A stretch of DNA of 64,000 bases from Sulfuritalea sp. Lineage in GTDB: Bacteria; Pseudomonadota; Gammaproteobacteria; Burkholderiales; Rhodocyclaceae. Each line of letters opens with the position of its first letter. Position 1 is the stretch's first letter. The translations under genes and the position numbers were made by a program. Under the pieces are notes generated by a model. That model was not told the DNA's origin and ran no database searches. It saw nothing but the letters and a program-made list of their open reading frames with translations. The DNA is taken from positions 1,302,001-1,366,000 of the forward strand of contig JADJVS010000014.1 in assembly GCA_016710465.1 (NCBI GenBank), written 5' to 3'. Below are positions 6,126-15,302 of this stretch, piece after piece.

Positions 6126-8690
6126 CTAGCCGGTATCGCTGCCGATCTGCCTTTCGCCGCCACAGAGCAGTACGGGGATCGCGGCGCGATCCAGCACCTC
6201 GTTGCTGACGCTGCCGGTGAGGGTGCGACCGAGGCGGCTGCGGGCATGGCGATAGAGCACGATCAGGTCGGCGTCGCGCTCGGCGGCGACGGCAAGGATG
6301 GAGTCGGCGATGCGTCCATGGCGGACGAGGTGTTCTGCGGCAACCCCCTCCAGCCTGGCGGCAGCCAGCGCCAGTTCGGCTTCCCCGGCAATCGCGGCGG
6401 GCAGGCCGGACGCGCTGTCGGCGGCCGAGAACAGCGTCAGCGGCAGGCGCATCGGCTTGGCGATCTGCAAGGCAAAGCCGACCGCATCGTGTGCCGCCGG
6501 GCTGCCATCGAAGGCAACCAGGATGCGGCGCGACCAGAGTTCGCCGCGTTCCGGAATCAGCAGCACGTTGCAGGGCGCGCCGGCAACGATGCGTCGGGTT
6601 TCGGCCGCCCCCGCACCCGAGGTTCCCGCCAGCGAGCGGCGTCCCACCACCAGCAACTGCGCGTCGGTGTCGATCGCCGCCCGGTGAATCTCGCTTGGGA
6701 GATCCTTGCCCTGGCGGCGATGAAATTCGGTGGGCACGTCGGCGGCAATTGCCTTGCGCTGCACCGCGGACAAGCGCTCGCCGAAGTGATCCTCGTCCTC
6801 ATTGCTGCCGCGCATGGCAACAACGTCGAGTGCGACGCCGAGTCGGCGCGCCAGTCCTGTCGCCACCGTGGTCGGAATGCCATCCGTATCGGCGTCGGCG
6901 GCGAAAAGAAGGCGCAGGCGGCGGTCGCCGTCTGGCAGCCGGCCTCCATGGCAGGCGGCAAAGATGCGGGACTTGCAATGGCGGCAGACCTCGGGATCGA
7001 GGGTCCAGTAGAGCGCCTCGGTGGGCTTCGACTTCAATGGGAAAAAGGCGCCTTCGCCAATTTCATGGACGTAATTGCCCTGGCGCAACAGGCGCCAGGC
7101 TTCGTCCTTCATGCGGTAGAAATAGAGGCCGCCACCGAGTCGCTTGCGCCGCCGCGCCTCCTGGGCGAACATTTCGGCACCGGCGACATCGATGAAGTTC
7201 ATGCCCAGCGAGACGACCAGCACCGACTTTTGCCGCGGGTTATCGACGTCGATTTGCTGCAGCGCGCTTTGAATGTGGTCGACGGCGCCGAAATAGGCAG
7301 AGCCGTTGATGCGCACGACGCGCAGTTGCGGGCACTCCGCTTTGCCGCGCGCCGCGATGAAGTGGTAGCCGCCAGAGTCCTCTACCGGCACCATGGGCTC
7401 GATGCCCGGTTTCGAGGTTCGGTTCAGGTAGAGCAGCAGCGACAGCAGTACGCCTGCGACGATGCCGGCTTCGAGGTTGAGCAGGGTGCCGATGATGGTG
7501 ACCCAGAGCACGGCGGCCTCGGGCTTGCTGGTCTGCCAGATGGCACGGATGTGGTGAAAATCGATCAGGCCCCAGGCGACCATGAACAGGATGCCGCCCA
7601 TAGCCGCATGGGGCAGGTAGGCGGCCAGCGGCGCGACCACCAGCAGGATCAACAGCAGGAAGACCGAAGCGAAAATCGTTGCCAGGGGCGTGCGTGCGCC
7701 GGCCTCGTAGTTGACACCCGAGCGATTGAAGGAGCCCGATGAGGCGTAACCGGAAAAGAAGGCGCCGGCGATGTTGGACAGGCCCTGGCCGATGAATTCC
7801 TGGTTGCCGTCGATGCGCTGTTCCGAGCGCACGGCGACGGCCCGCGCGATAGACAGCGCCTCGGTCAGCGCCAGCATGGTGATCACAAGCGCCGGGCCGA
7901 AGGTCTTTTTCAGCGCCGCCCAGGAGATGTCCGGCATGGAGAGCGGGGGCAGCCCGGCCGGCAGCGCGCCGACGGTGCGGATACCGGTCTCGGTCTGACC
8001 GACGAACTGGTTGATGGCAAAGGCGACGAGGCTGCCGGCCAGCATGGCGGCGATCATGTAGGGAAACTTTCTCCACCAGCGACGCGCGGCGACGCCGGCC
8101 GCCAGCGTGGCGACGCCGACCCCGGTGACCCAGGGATTGACGTGATCAATCCGCATCGCGAACTGGTGCAGCACCTCGTAGAAGGGCAGGCCGCGCGGCA
8201 GGTCAACGCCAAAGAAGTTGCGGATCTGGCTGGCCGCGATCAGCACGGCGGCGCCCGTGGTGAATCCGATCACCACGGTATGCGAGATGAAGTTCACCAG
8301 CGCGCCCATGCGCGCCAGTCCCAGCGCCACCTGGAAGATGCCCACCTGCAGGGTCAGGGTAAGGATCAGCCCGACGTACTGCGGTGTGCCCGGCTCGGCG
8401 AGGTGGTGCACGGCGCCGTAGATGGCGATCGAAATCGCCGTGGTGGGGCCCGAGACGAGGTGCCAAGACGAGCCGAACAGGGCGGCGACGATGGCCGGCA
8501 GCATCGCTGCATAGAGCCCGTACTCGGGCGGCAGGCCGGCGATGGTGGCGAAGGCAACGCCCTGGGGGAGGACGATCAACGCGCCGGTAAGGCCAGCTAC
8601 CAGGTCATCGCGAAGGCTCGCCCGGGTGACCAGCGGCCACCAGAGCAGAAAGGGGAACAAGCGGGCCAGGCGGCCGGCGGGCATTTTCAT
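6126..8690 (-). CDS. SulP-family anion transporter fused to STAS and two UspA domains
   Basis: This 854-residue protein has an N-terminal SulP/SLC26 transporter core (about 1-420; LPQGVAFATIAGLPPEYGLYA, GFTTGAAVLIA, FSGYASSGSFNRSGVN), a STAS domain (about 445-555), a short Cys/His-rich linker (CRHC...C.HGG, about 565-580) and two universal-stress-protein domains (about 587-715 and 717-845; the second opens ILVAFDGSPAAHD). SulP proteins move sulfate, bicarbonate or other anions. UspA domains often bind ATP or AMP, so they may gate transport according to energy state. Bacterial SulP proteins are usually 500-600 residues, so the C-terminal 300 are extra. The substrate cannot be read from sequence. 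Confidence 0.88.
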   Translation of the reverse strand: MKMPAGRLARLFPFLLWWPLVTRASLRDDLVAGLTGALIVLPQGVAFATIAGLPPEYGLYAAMLPAIVAALFGSSWHLVSGPTTAISIAIYGAVHHLAEPGTPQYVGLILTLTLQVGIFQVALGLARMGALVNFISHTVVIGFTTGAAVLIAASQIRNFFGVDLPRGLPFYEVLHQFAMRIDHVNPWVTGVGVATLAAGVAARRWWRKFPYMIAAMLAGSLVAFAINQFVGQTETGIRTVGALPAGLPPLSMPDISWAALKKTFGPALVITMLALTEALSIARAVAVRSEQRIDGNQEFIGQGLSNIAGAFFSGYASSGSFNRSGVNYEAGARTPLATIFASVFLLLILLVVAPLAAYLPHAAMGGILFMVAWGLIDFHHIRAIWQTSKPEAAVLWVTIIGTLLNLEAGIVAGVLLSLLLYLNRTSKPGIEPMVPVEDSGGYHFIAARGKAECPQLRVVRINGSAYFGAVDHIQSALQQIDVDNPRQKSVLVVSLGMNFIDVAGAEMFAQEARRRKRLGGGLYFYRMKDEAWRLLRQGNYVHEIGEGAFFPLKSKPTEALYWTLDPEVCRHCKSRIFAACHGGRLPDGDRRLRLLFAADADTDGIPTTVATGLARRLGVALDVVAMRGSNEDEDHFGERLSAVQRKAIAADVPTEFHRRQGKDLPSEIHRAAIDTDAQLLVVGRRSLAGTSGAGAAETRRIVAGAPCNVLLIPERGELWSRRILVAFDGSPAAHDAVGFALQIAKPMRLPLTLFSAADSASGLPAAIAGEAELALAAARLEGVAAEHLVRHGRIADSILAVAAERDADLIVLYRHARSRLGRTLTGSVSNEVLDRAAIPVLLCGGERQIGSDTG

Positions 8691-8824
8691 GGGGGGTGGC
8701 GGCAGGACGTCGGCATCGTGCCGCGACGGGGGGGGAAGCCATGAATATTAGCAGACAGCGATGTTCGCCCGGACCAGTGTCGAGCGTGGTCGTCGATGTT
8801 AGCGGGTGCTGCGTGAAGCCTGCG

Positions 8825-10093
8825 TCAAGATTGCGCGAAGCGCAGCACGGCGGTGGTGCCGCGGGATGGGACGCTGTCCAGTTCGACGGACCAGCCAAGC
8901 CGGTCGCCAATTCGCCGGACGAGGGACAGGCCGATGCCTGCGCCGGTGCTCTCCGGCCCGCGATAGTGGTGCTCGAAGACCCGACCGAGGTCGGCGGCAT
9001 CGATGCCGCTGCCGTTGTCCGTGACGCAAAGCTGCCGCGCGTCGAGGGTGATGCGGATTTCGCCGTCGCGGGTATGGGCGACGGCGTTGTGCAGCAGGTT
9101 GGTCAGCACCATGGCGAACAAGGCCGCCGGGGCCTGGAGCTCCAGCGCTGGCGGCAGTTCGCTCACCAGGCGGGTGCCGCGCGCGGCGGCCAGCGGGCGA
9201 TAGCGTTCGGTGCAGTCGAGCGCCAGGCGTCGAGCATCGCAGCGCTCGTCGTCCCGTGCGTCCGGTTCGCGGGCCAGCAACAGCAGCGCGGCGGTCAGCT
9301 CGGCCATTTCCGTCGCCGCGCGCTGGATTCGGGCCACCCGCTCGCGTTGCGCCGGTTGCAGCGCCGGATCCTCGGCGAGGACGTCGGCCGCGCCGCGGAT
9401 CACGGCCAGCGGTGTGCGCAGTTCATGGCTGGCATCGTTGGCGAAGCGGCGTTCGCGCTCGACGAATTTCGCCAGCCGGGCCAGGTAGCGGTCGAACGCA
9501 TGTGCCAGCTCATCGATCTCGTCGCCCTTGGCGCCGTCGCCGCCGGCCAGTTGCGGCGGGCGTTCGGGGGCGGCGGCGGTCACCGCCCGCGCCAGTTCGG
9601 TGACTGGCGCAATAACGCGGGCGGCCAGCCACATGCCGCCCAGCGTGGCCAGCAGGGTCACCAGCGCCGCCGCGGCCAACAGGTAGCCGAGGAAGCGGCG
9701 TTCGCGCCGTTGCTGGCGCTGTTCGTCGAACAGGATGACGTAACGCGTGGAGCCATCGTCCGCCACCGCGGCGCGCCAGGGAATGCCGTCGAGTTCGATG
9801 GCGTGCTGGCCGGGTGCAAGCTCGCGCAAGCGGGCCGGCATCGTGTCGCTGCCGGCGCCGGGGCCGCTGTGATAGCCGCGCAAGCCGGCGCTTGCCGGCG
9901 GCAGCGAATTCGGATTGCGCGCGCGACGCGCCATGTAGTCGTCGAGCTCAGCCTTCAGGGTCTGGTCGAGCAGGCGCCGCGAAACATCGTGCGCGGCGAA
10001 CCAGATGCCGACGATCAAGAGCAAGCCGAGCGCGGCGCCCAATCCGGCAAAGGCGATCGCGACGCGGAAGCGCAGGCTATGTCGGCGCGTCAT
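8825..10093 (-). CDS. two-component sensor histidine kinase (EnvZ-like)
   Basis: This 422-residue kinase has an N-terminal membrane helix, a periplasmic sensor domain of about 110 residues, a second helix (LGYLLAAAALVTLLATLGG), a HAMP region, and HisKA with the phospho-acceptor in FANDASHELRTPL. The HATPase domain shows LLHNAVAHT (N box), TDNGSGID (G1) and GAGIGLSLV (G2). All motifs look intact. ATG 10093 is chosen because the first helix follows it directly and it overlaps the end of the response regulator gene by 17 bases, as expected for an operon. The signal sensed is unknown. Confidence 0.9.
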   Translation of the reverse strand: MTRRHSLRFRVAIAFAGLGAALGLLLIVGIWFAAHDVSRRLLDQTLKAELDDYMARRARNPNSLPPASAGLRGYHSGPGAGSDTMPARLRELAPGQHAIELDGIPWRAAVADDGSTRYVILFDEQRQQRRERRFLGYLLAAAALVTLLATLGGMWLAARVIAPVTELARAVTAAAPERPPQLAGGDGAKGDEIDELAHAFDRYLARLAKFVERERRFANDASHELRTPLAVIRGAADVLAEDPALQPAQRERVARIQRAATEMAELTAALLLLAREPDARDDERCDARRLALDCTERYRPLAAARGTRLVSELPPALELQAPAALFAMVLTNLLHNAVAHTRDGEIRITLDARQLCVTDNGSGIDAADLGRVFEHHYRGPESTGAGIGLSLVRRIGDRLGWSVELDSVPSRGTTAVLRFAQS

Positions 10094-10793
10094 GGTCGTC
10101 GTGGTGCGCCGACGCCGCAATTTGCCAGCCGATCCCGCGCAGTGTCTGCAGCAGCGGGACGGCAAAGGGCTTGTCGATGGCACTGCGCAACAGGTGCAAG
10201 TGGCTGCGCAAAGCGTCGGAATCCGGCGGCGCGTCGTGCCAGACCACGCGCTCCAGTTCCTCGCGCGTCAGCACGCGGGGCGAGGCGCGCATCAGCGCTT
10301 CGAGCAGGCGCAGGGGAGTCGGCGGCAGCGAAATGTCGCGCCCGCCGCGGCTGGCCCGCAGAGTGGCGGTGTCCAGGCAGAGATCGGCGACGCGCAGTTC
10401 TCCGCGCACCATGGTGGCGCGGGCACGACGCACCAGAGCCTGGATGCGGGCGGCGACCTCGCGCATGGCGAAGGGTTTCACCAGGTAGTCGTCGGCGCCG
10501 GCGCCGAGGCCGAGGACCTTGTCGTCGAGCGTGTCGCGCGCGGTGAGCATCATGATCGGCGTCGACTTGCAGGCCTCCTCGCGCAGGCGGCGGCACAGCG
10601 TGATGCCGTCGATGCCCGGCAGCATCAGGTCGAGCAGGATCACGTCGAATTCCTGCTCGCATGCGAGGCGCAGGCCGACGATCCCGTCGCCCGCGGCATC
10701 GACCAGATGGCCCTGTCCGGCCAGGTAATCGACGATGTTGGCGGCGAGGTCGGGATTGTCCTCGACGACCAGGATGTTGAGCGGGGCTTCCAT
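10077..10793 (-). CDS. OmpR-family response regulator
   Basis: This 238-residue regulator has a receiver domain (NILVVEDNPDLA; phospho-acceptor Asp in ILLDLMLPGIDG; conserved Lys in DDYLVKPF) and a C-terminal winged helix (LPPTPLRLLEALM...VLTREELERVVW...LRSHLHLLRSAIDKP...LQTLRGIGWQ). It is the upstream gene of the operon with the histidine kinase. ATG 10793 gives a receiver of standard length; an in-frame upstream start at 10868 would add an unlike tail. Targets may include the divergent SulP gene or the Hyf-like operon, by position only. Confidence 0.92.
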   Translation of the reverse strand: MEAPLNILVVEDNPDLAANIVDYLAGQGHLVDAAGDGIVGLRLACEQEFDVILLDLMLPGIDGITLCRRLREEACKSTPIMMLTARDTLDDKVLGLGAGADDYLVKPFAMREVAARIQALVRRARATMVRGELRVADLCLDTATLRASRGGRDISLPPTPLRLLEALMRASPRVLTREELERVVWHDAPPDSDALRSHLHLLRSAIDKPFAVPLLQTLRGIGWQIAASAHHDDHDAPT

Positions 10794-10820
10794 GTCTGGA
10801 TTATCGGTCAGTCGTGGCAA

Positions 10821-10844
10821 GAGTCGGCGCTGGTGACACGGCGA
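10821..10844 (+). repeat. dispersed 24-bp repeat, copy A
   Basis: This copy matches GAGTCGGCGCT-N6-ACGGCGA. It lies in the 240-base divergent gap between the response regulator and the second SulP gene. Five other copies are at 20464, 38936, 47311, 57935 and, inverted, 62373. The rest of this gap is more AT-rich near 10900-10960, where promoters for both directions would be expected, but I cannot pick a convincing -35/-10 pair. Confidence 0.4.
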
Positions 10845-11034
10845 TGCCGACAACCTCCGCGTTACCAACTGACAGCGGGCCGGGCGCGAATATGCGCTGC
10901 TGATTTACGAATAAAAACCTTGTTGCCGTCCGCGTATTCGCGGCTGTTACTATTTCCCCTTGCGTGAAGAGAGCGTGAAGTCCGGGTGCCCGGCGGCTCT
11001 CCGCGTCACCCGAGACCAACCGATTTCACCGGAC

Positions 11035-13176
11035 ATGAGCTTTCCGCCGTCGCTGATGCGCTTTTTTCCCTTCCTGCGCTGGTTTCCGTACCAAAGTGCG
11101 AGCTTGCGCGCGGATTTCCTTGCCGGCCTCACGGTGGCGCTGGTGCTGGTGCCGCAGTCCATGGCCTATGCACAACTGGCCGGCATGCCGGCCTACTACG
11201 GTTTGTATGCCGCTTTCCTGCCGGTGGCGGTGGCGGCGCTCTGGGGATCGTCCAACCAGTTGGGCACCGGCCCGGTGGCCGTGGCCTCGCTATTGACGGC
11301 TTCTTCGCTGACGCCGCTGGCGGCCCCGGGGTCGGAGAGCTTCATCGCGCTGGCAATCATGCTGGCCTTGCTGGTCGGCCTGATCCAGTTGGTGCTGGGC
11401 GTGTTCAAGCTCGGGGTGGTGGTTAATTTTCTTTCTCATCCGGTGATCGTCGGTTTTACCAATGCCGCGGCAATCATCATCGCCCTGTCACAGGTGAACA
11501 AGCTGCTGGGCGTCCCCATGGGGCGATCGGAATCCTTCCTGGCCGACATCTGGGGTGTCGCCAAGCTCGTCGGTGAAACCCACATGCCCACGCTGGTGAT
11601 GGGCCTCACCGCGATCTTCCTGATCTGGGTGATCCGCAAACGGGCGCCGAAACTTCCCGGCGTGCTTATCGCTGTGGCGCTGACCACGGTGGCTTCCTGG
11701 CAGATCGGCTTCGAGCGCAATGCCACGGCGACGCTGGAACAGATCGCCGACGCCGAAGCGCAAAGCCTGCTCGGCGAGTTCATCCGTACCGAAGCGCGCA
11801 TTCGCGAGATCAACGGGCAGATCGTCGACAAGAGCGGAGAAATGAAGGCGTTGCAGAAGGGCAGCGGTGAGCAGGCACACGAGATCGCCACGCTGAATTA
11901 CGAGATCGAGCTGCTCAAGCTTCAGCTCAAGGACCGCGAGGACGAGAATCGCCGGCGCAACCGGGCCGTACGCAGCATGGTGTTCGAACAGGTGGCGGGC
12001 GCCCCGGGTGAGGCGGCCAAATACTTCGCGACCGGCCGTCTGCCGGCCGGCGCGCAAGCGGACGGCCGGCATTGGCACATTGCCCGCGCCGCCAGCGGCA
12101 GCCTGACACTCACCGGTGGCGGCGAAGTGGTCGGCAAGGTCCCGGAAGGCCTGCCGTCGGTCGGTCTGCCGAGGTTCTCCTGGGACATGCTCGGCAGCCT
12201 GCTGGCGGCGGCGATCGTGATCTCGCTGGTCGGCTTCATGGAGGCGATCTCGATTGCGAAGGCCATCGCCGCGAAAACCAAGCAGAAGATCGATCCCAAC
12301 CAGGAACTGATCGGCCAGGGCCTGGCCAACCTGGTCGGCGCGGCGACGCAGTCCTTTCCCGTCTCGGGTTCCTTTTCCCGCTCGGCGGTGAACATCAATG
12401 CCGGCGCGAAAACCGGAATGTCCTCGGTGATCACGGCGGCCTTCGTGTTGCTGACGCTGCTTTTCCTCACGCCGCTGCTCTACCACCTGCCGCAGGCGGT
12501 GCTGGCGGCGGTGATCATCATGGCGGTGATCGGACTGGTGAATTTCGGCGCCGTCAAGCATGCCTGGCAGGCCAACCGCCACGACGGCATCGCCGCCGTG
12601 GTGACTTTCGTCGCTACGCTGGCGTTCGCGCCGCATCTGGACAAGGGCATCGTCGTCGGCGCCGGCCTGGCGATCGGCCTCTACCTGTTTCGCACCATGA
12701 CGCCGCGCGTCGCCATCCTCGGCCGTCATGCCGACGGTACCTTGCGCGACGCTGCCGTGCATAGCCTGCCGCCGTCAAAGGTGGTGACTGCAGTGCGCTT
12801 CGACGGCCGGCTGTATTTTGCCAACGTGGCTTACTTCGAAGACGCGATCCTCGAAGCGGTGGCCGCCAATCCCGAGGCGCGGGCGCTACTGGTGGTGGGC
12901 GAGGGCATCAACGAGATCGACGCCTCGGGCGAGGAAGTCATGCACCATGTGGTGCAGCACCTGCGCGACGCCGGCATCGAGGTGGCCTTCTCGGGCCTGA
13001 AGAAGCAGGTGGTCGACGTCATGCGCGCCACCGGGCTGCTGGCTTTCATCGGCGAGGCGCGGCTGTTTCCCACGGCGGATGCGGCACTGGATGCGATCCA
13101 CGCCGAGGCGGCGGCGCGCGGTGAAGACCATGCCGCCAGTCCGCTGCGTCCGCTGCCGCAGAAGCGATTCGCCTGA
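11035..13176 (+). CDS. SulP-family transporter with coiled-coil insertion and STAS domain
   Basis: This 713-residue SulP/SLC26 transporter has the usual start (LRADFLAGLTVALVLVPQSMAYAQLAGMP split by the first helix) and the core motif SFPVSGSFSRSAVN. The C-terminal STAS domain (about 580-690) has the IDASG motif. Between about residues 225 and 370 lies an unusual soluble insertion. Its middle (about 245-305) is a charged, Leu/Ile-patterned stretch predicted by eye to form a coiled coil, and it ends in a short beta-rich part before the helices resume. ATG 11035 is chosen since homology starts there. It lies 116 bases upstream of the Hyf-like operon in the same direction, so it may be transcribed with it. 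Substrate unknown; sulfate or bicarbonate are likely candidates. Confidence 0.88.
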   Translation: MSFPPSLMRFFPFLRWFPYQSASLRADFLAGLTVALVLVPQSMAYAQLAGMPAYYGLYAAFLPVAVAALWGSSNQLGTGPVAVASLLTASSLTPLAAPGSESFIALAIMLALLVGLIQLVLGVFKLGVVVNFLSHPVIVGFTNAAAIIIALSQVNKLLGVPMGRSESFLADIWGVAKLVGETHMPTLVMGLTAIFLIWVIRKRAPKLPGVLIAVALTTVASWQIGFERNATATLEQIADAEAQSLLGEFIRTEARIREINGQIVDKSGEMKALQKGSGEQAHEIATLNYEIELLKLQLKDREDENRRRNRAVRSMVFEQVAGAPGEAAKYFATGRLPAGAQADGRHWHIARAASGSLTLTGGGEVVGKVPEGLPSVGLPRFSWDMLGSLLAAAIVISLVGFMEAISIAKAIAAKTKQKIDPNQELIGQGLANLVGAATQSFPVSGSFSRSAVNINAGAKTGMSSVITAAFVLLTLLFLTPLLYHLPQAVLAAVIIMAVIGLVNFGAVKHAWQANRHDGIAAVVTFVATLAFAPHLDKGIVVGAGLAIGLYLFRTMTPRVAILGRHADGTLRDAAVHSLPPSKVVTAVRFDGRLYFANVAYFEDAILEAVAANPEARALLVVGEGINEIDASGEEVMHHVVQHLRDAGIEVAFSGLKKQVVDVMRATGLLAFIGEARLFPTADAALDAIHAEAAARGEDHAASPLRPLPQKRFA

Positions 13177-13292
13177 AACCGCGCGCCCGGCAGGGCCTAC
13201 GAACGTTAAAATATCAACGATGAATCCACCTTCGCCGCAACCGGCAAACCGGCGCCAGAACCGGAAACCACCGCGCGGAAGCTGCTGACCCG

Positions 13293-15302
13293 ATGCCCGG
13301 CCTTCTGTCCCTCGACTTGCTGATTTCCGCTGCCTGCGCCTGGCTGGCAATAGGCCTGGCGGGTCTGGTGGCGCCCGGCAACACGCGCTTCATCGCGCGC
13401 TTCCTGTTTCCGCTCGGCGCCGTGATCGGAATCGCGGTGGGTGTCGTTGCCCTGGCCAGTCTTGGCGGCGAGGCTCAGGTGGCGGTACTGGCGATCGGTC
13501 TGCCCGACCTGCCCTTCCATTTGCGCCTGGACAATCTCTCGGCGGTATTCGCCCTGCTGCTCGGTTTTGTTTCGGCCGGCATTTCGGTCTATGCCGCGGG
13601 CTACTTCCGTGATGGCAAGGGCACGGCGCCGGGCCTGTTGTGCATCGAGTATCACGTGTTTCTCGCCAGCATGCTGATGGTTGTCCTGGCCGACGATGCC
13701 TATGCCTTCATGGTCGCCTGGGAGTGCATGGCGCTGTCATCCTTCTTCCTGGTCACCACGGATCACCGGCACGAAGAGATTCGCCGCGCCGGCTTCATCT
13801 ACCTGTTGATAGCCCACATCGGCGCGATCGCGATCCTGCTTTGCTTCGGCGTCATGACCGGAGGCAGCGGCGACTACAGTTTTGCCGCGATGCGCCAGCA
13901 GGAGCTGGCCCCGTTCTGGACTTCCGCCGCCTTCCTGCTGGCGCTTGCCGGCTTCGGCGCCAAGGCCGGACTGGTGCCGCTCCACGTCTGGCTGCCCGAG
14001 GCGCACCCGGCGGCGCCTTCGCCGGTGTCGGCGATGATGTCCGGGGTGATGCTGAAGACGGCGATCTACGGCCTGTTGCGCGTCAGCTTCGACCTGCTGC
14101 ACTCGACCATCTGGTGGTGGGGGGTGGTCGCATTGGCGGTCGGCCTGCTCACGGCGATCTTCGGCGTGCTCTACAGCACGGTGCAAAGCGACATGAAGCG
14201 CCTGCTGGCCTATTCCTCGATCGAGAACATCGGCCTGATCGCGGTGGCCATCGGCCTGACCCTGATCTTCCACGCCTATGGCATGGATGCGCTGGCGGCG
14301 CTGGCGATGACCGCCGTGCTCTACCACTGCCTGGCGCACGCCGGCTTCAAGAGCCTGCTCTTCCTGTGCACCGGCTCGGTGCTGCACGCCACGCACGAAC
14401 GCAGCCTGGGCAAGCTCGGCGGCCTGATCCATCCCATGCCCTGGGTGGCCTGGCTGGCGCTGGCCGGCGTGATCGCCGGCGCTGGTTTGCCGCCGCTCTC
14501 GGGCTTCGTTTCCGAGTGGCTGCTGCTGCAGGGCTTCCTGTTTTCGCCCGGCCTGCCCCACCCCTGGCTCAACATGGTGGTGCCGGTGGCGGCCGCGCTG
14601 GTGGTGCTGGTGGCGGCGCTGGCCGGCTTCGCCATGGTCAAGTTCTACGGCATCATTTTCCTCGGCCAGATGCGCGAACCGGCGCTCAAGGATGCCCACG
14701 ATGCCGGTCCGTGGGAAAAGGCCGGGCTGGTCTGGCTCGCCCTGATCACGCTGTTCCTTGGCGTCATGCCGTCGACGGTGATCCTGCGCCTGGACGCGGC
14801 GACGCGCCAGTTGCTTGGCGCCGGGCTGGCTGACACCTTGAACCAGCAAGGCTGGTGGATGTTGGCGCCGATCTCGGCCGAGCGCGCCAGTTACGAGCCA
14901 CTGATCGTGCTGGTGACCATCGCCGCGACGCTGCTGCTGGCGCGCTGGCTGGTGCGTAGCCTGTTCCATGGTCGTGTGCGGCGCGGTTCGCCCTGGGACT
15001 GCGGTTACCACTTCGAGGGCCCGCGTGCCCAGGACACGGCCGAGGGCTTCAGCCAGCCGATCCGCCGCATCTTCGAGCCGGTATTCCGCATGCAGCGGCA
15101 ATTCCCCGCCGCGCGCGACGCGCAGCCGGTTTATAACGTCAAGGTCGAGGACCACTTCTGGTACTGGTGCTACCTGCCGATAGCGCGCCTGGCCAACTGG
15201 ATTTCGGCCCTGATCGTGACGCTGCAGGGCGGGCGCATCGCCGTGTATCTCATGTACAGCTTCATCACCCTGCTGCTTTTGCTTCTGGTGGCGCGGCCGT
15301 GA
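13293..15302 (+). CDS. HyfB/NuoL-like antiporter subunit of a membrane-bound Hyf/Ehr-like complex
   Basis: This 669-residue, many-helix protein belongs to the Mrp/NuoL/HyfB proton-channel family. Signatures include the channel Lys region GAKAGLVPLHVWLPEAHPAAPSPVSA split over two helices and LLAYSSIENIG. The length agrees with hydrogenase-4 component B. It opens a six-gene operon in the order of hyfBCEFGI and overlaps the next gene by four bases (GTGA). It should translocate ions as part of the complex. A 22-codon frame at 13220-13288 precedes it but is probably chance. Confidence 0.9.
   Translation: MPGLLSLDLLISAACAWLAIGLAGLVAPGNTRFIARFLFPLGAVIGIAVGVVALASLGGEAQVAVLAIGLPDLPFHLRLDNLSAVFALLLGFVSAGISVYAAGYFRDGKGTAPGLLCIEYHVFLASMLMVVLADDAYAFMVAWECMALSSFFLVTTDHRHEEIRRAGFIYLLIAHIGAIAILLCFGVMTGGSGDYSFAAMRQQELAPFWTSAAFLLALAGFGAKAGLVPLHVWLPEAHPAAPSPVSAMMSGVMLKTAIYGLLRVSFDLLHSTIWWWGVVALAVGLLTAIFGVLYSTVQSDMKRLLAYSSIENIGLIAVAIGLTLIFHAYGMDALAALAMTAVLYHCLAHAGFKSLLFLCTGSVLHATHERSLGKLGGLIHPMPWVAWLALAGVIAGAGLPPLSGFVSEWLLLQGFLFSPGLPHPWLNMVVPVAAALVVLVAALAGFAMVKFYGIIFLGQMREPALKDAHDAGPWEKAGLVWLALITLFLGVMPSTVILRLDAATRQLLGAGLADTLNQQGWWMLAPISAERASYEPLIVLVTIAATLLLARWLVRSLFHGRVRRGSPWDCGYHFEGPRAQDTAEGFSQPIRRIFEPVFRMQRQFPAARDAQPVYNVKVEDHFWYWCYLPIARLANWISALIVTLQGGRIAVYLMYSFITLLLLLLVARP

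Noticed and set aside
8696..10546. A 616-codon plus-strand frame over the histidine kinase and regulator genes
   Set aside because: Both minus-strand genes have all expected motifs, and the plus-strand product is Gly/Arg/Gln-rich without any domain.
13220..13288. A 22-codon frame ahead of the HyfB-like gene as a leader peptide
   Set aside because: It has no attenuator-like hairpins or amino-acid run, only Pro/Arg-rich codons; chance is likelier.
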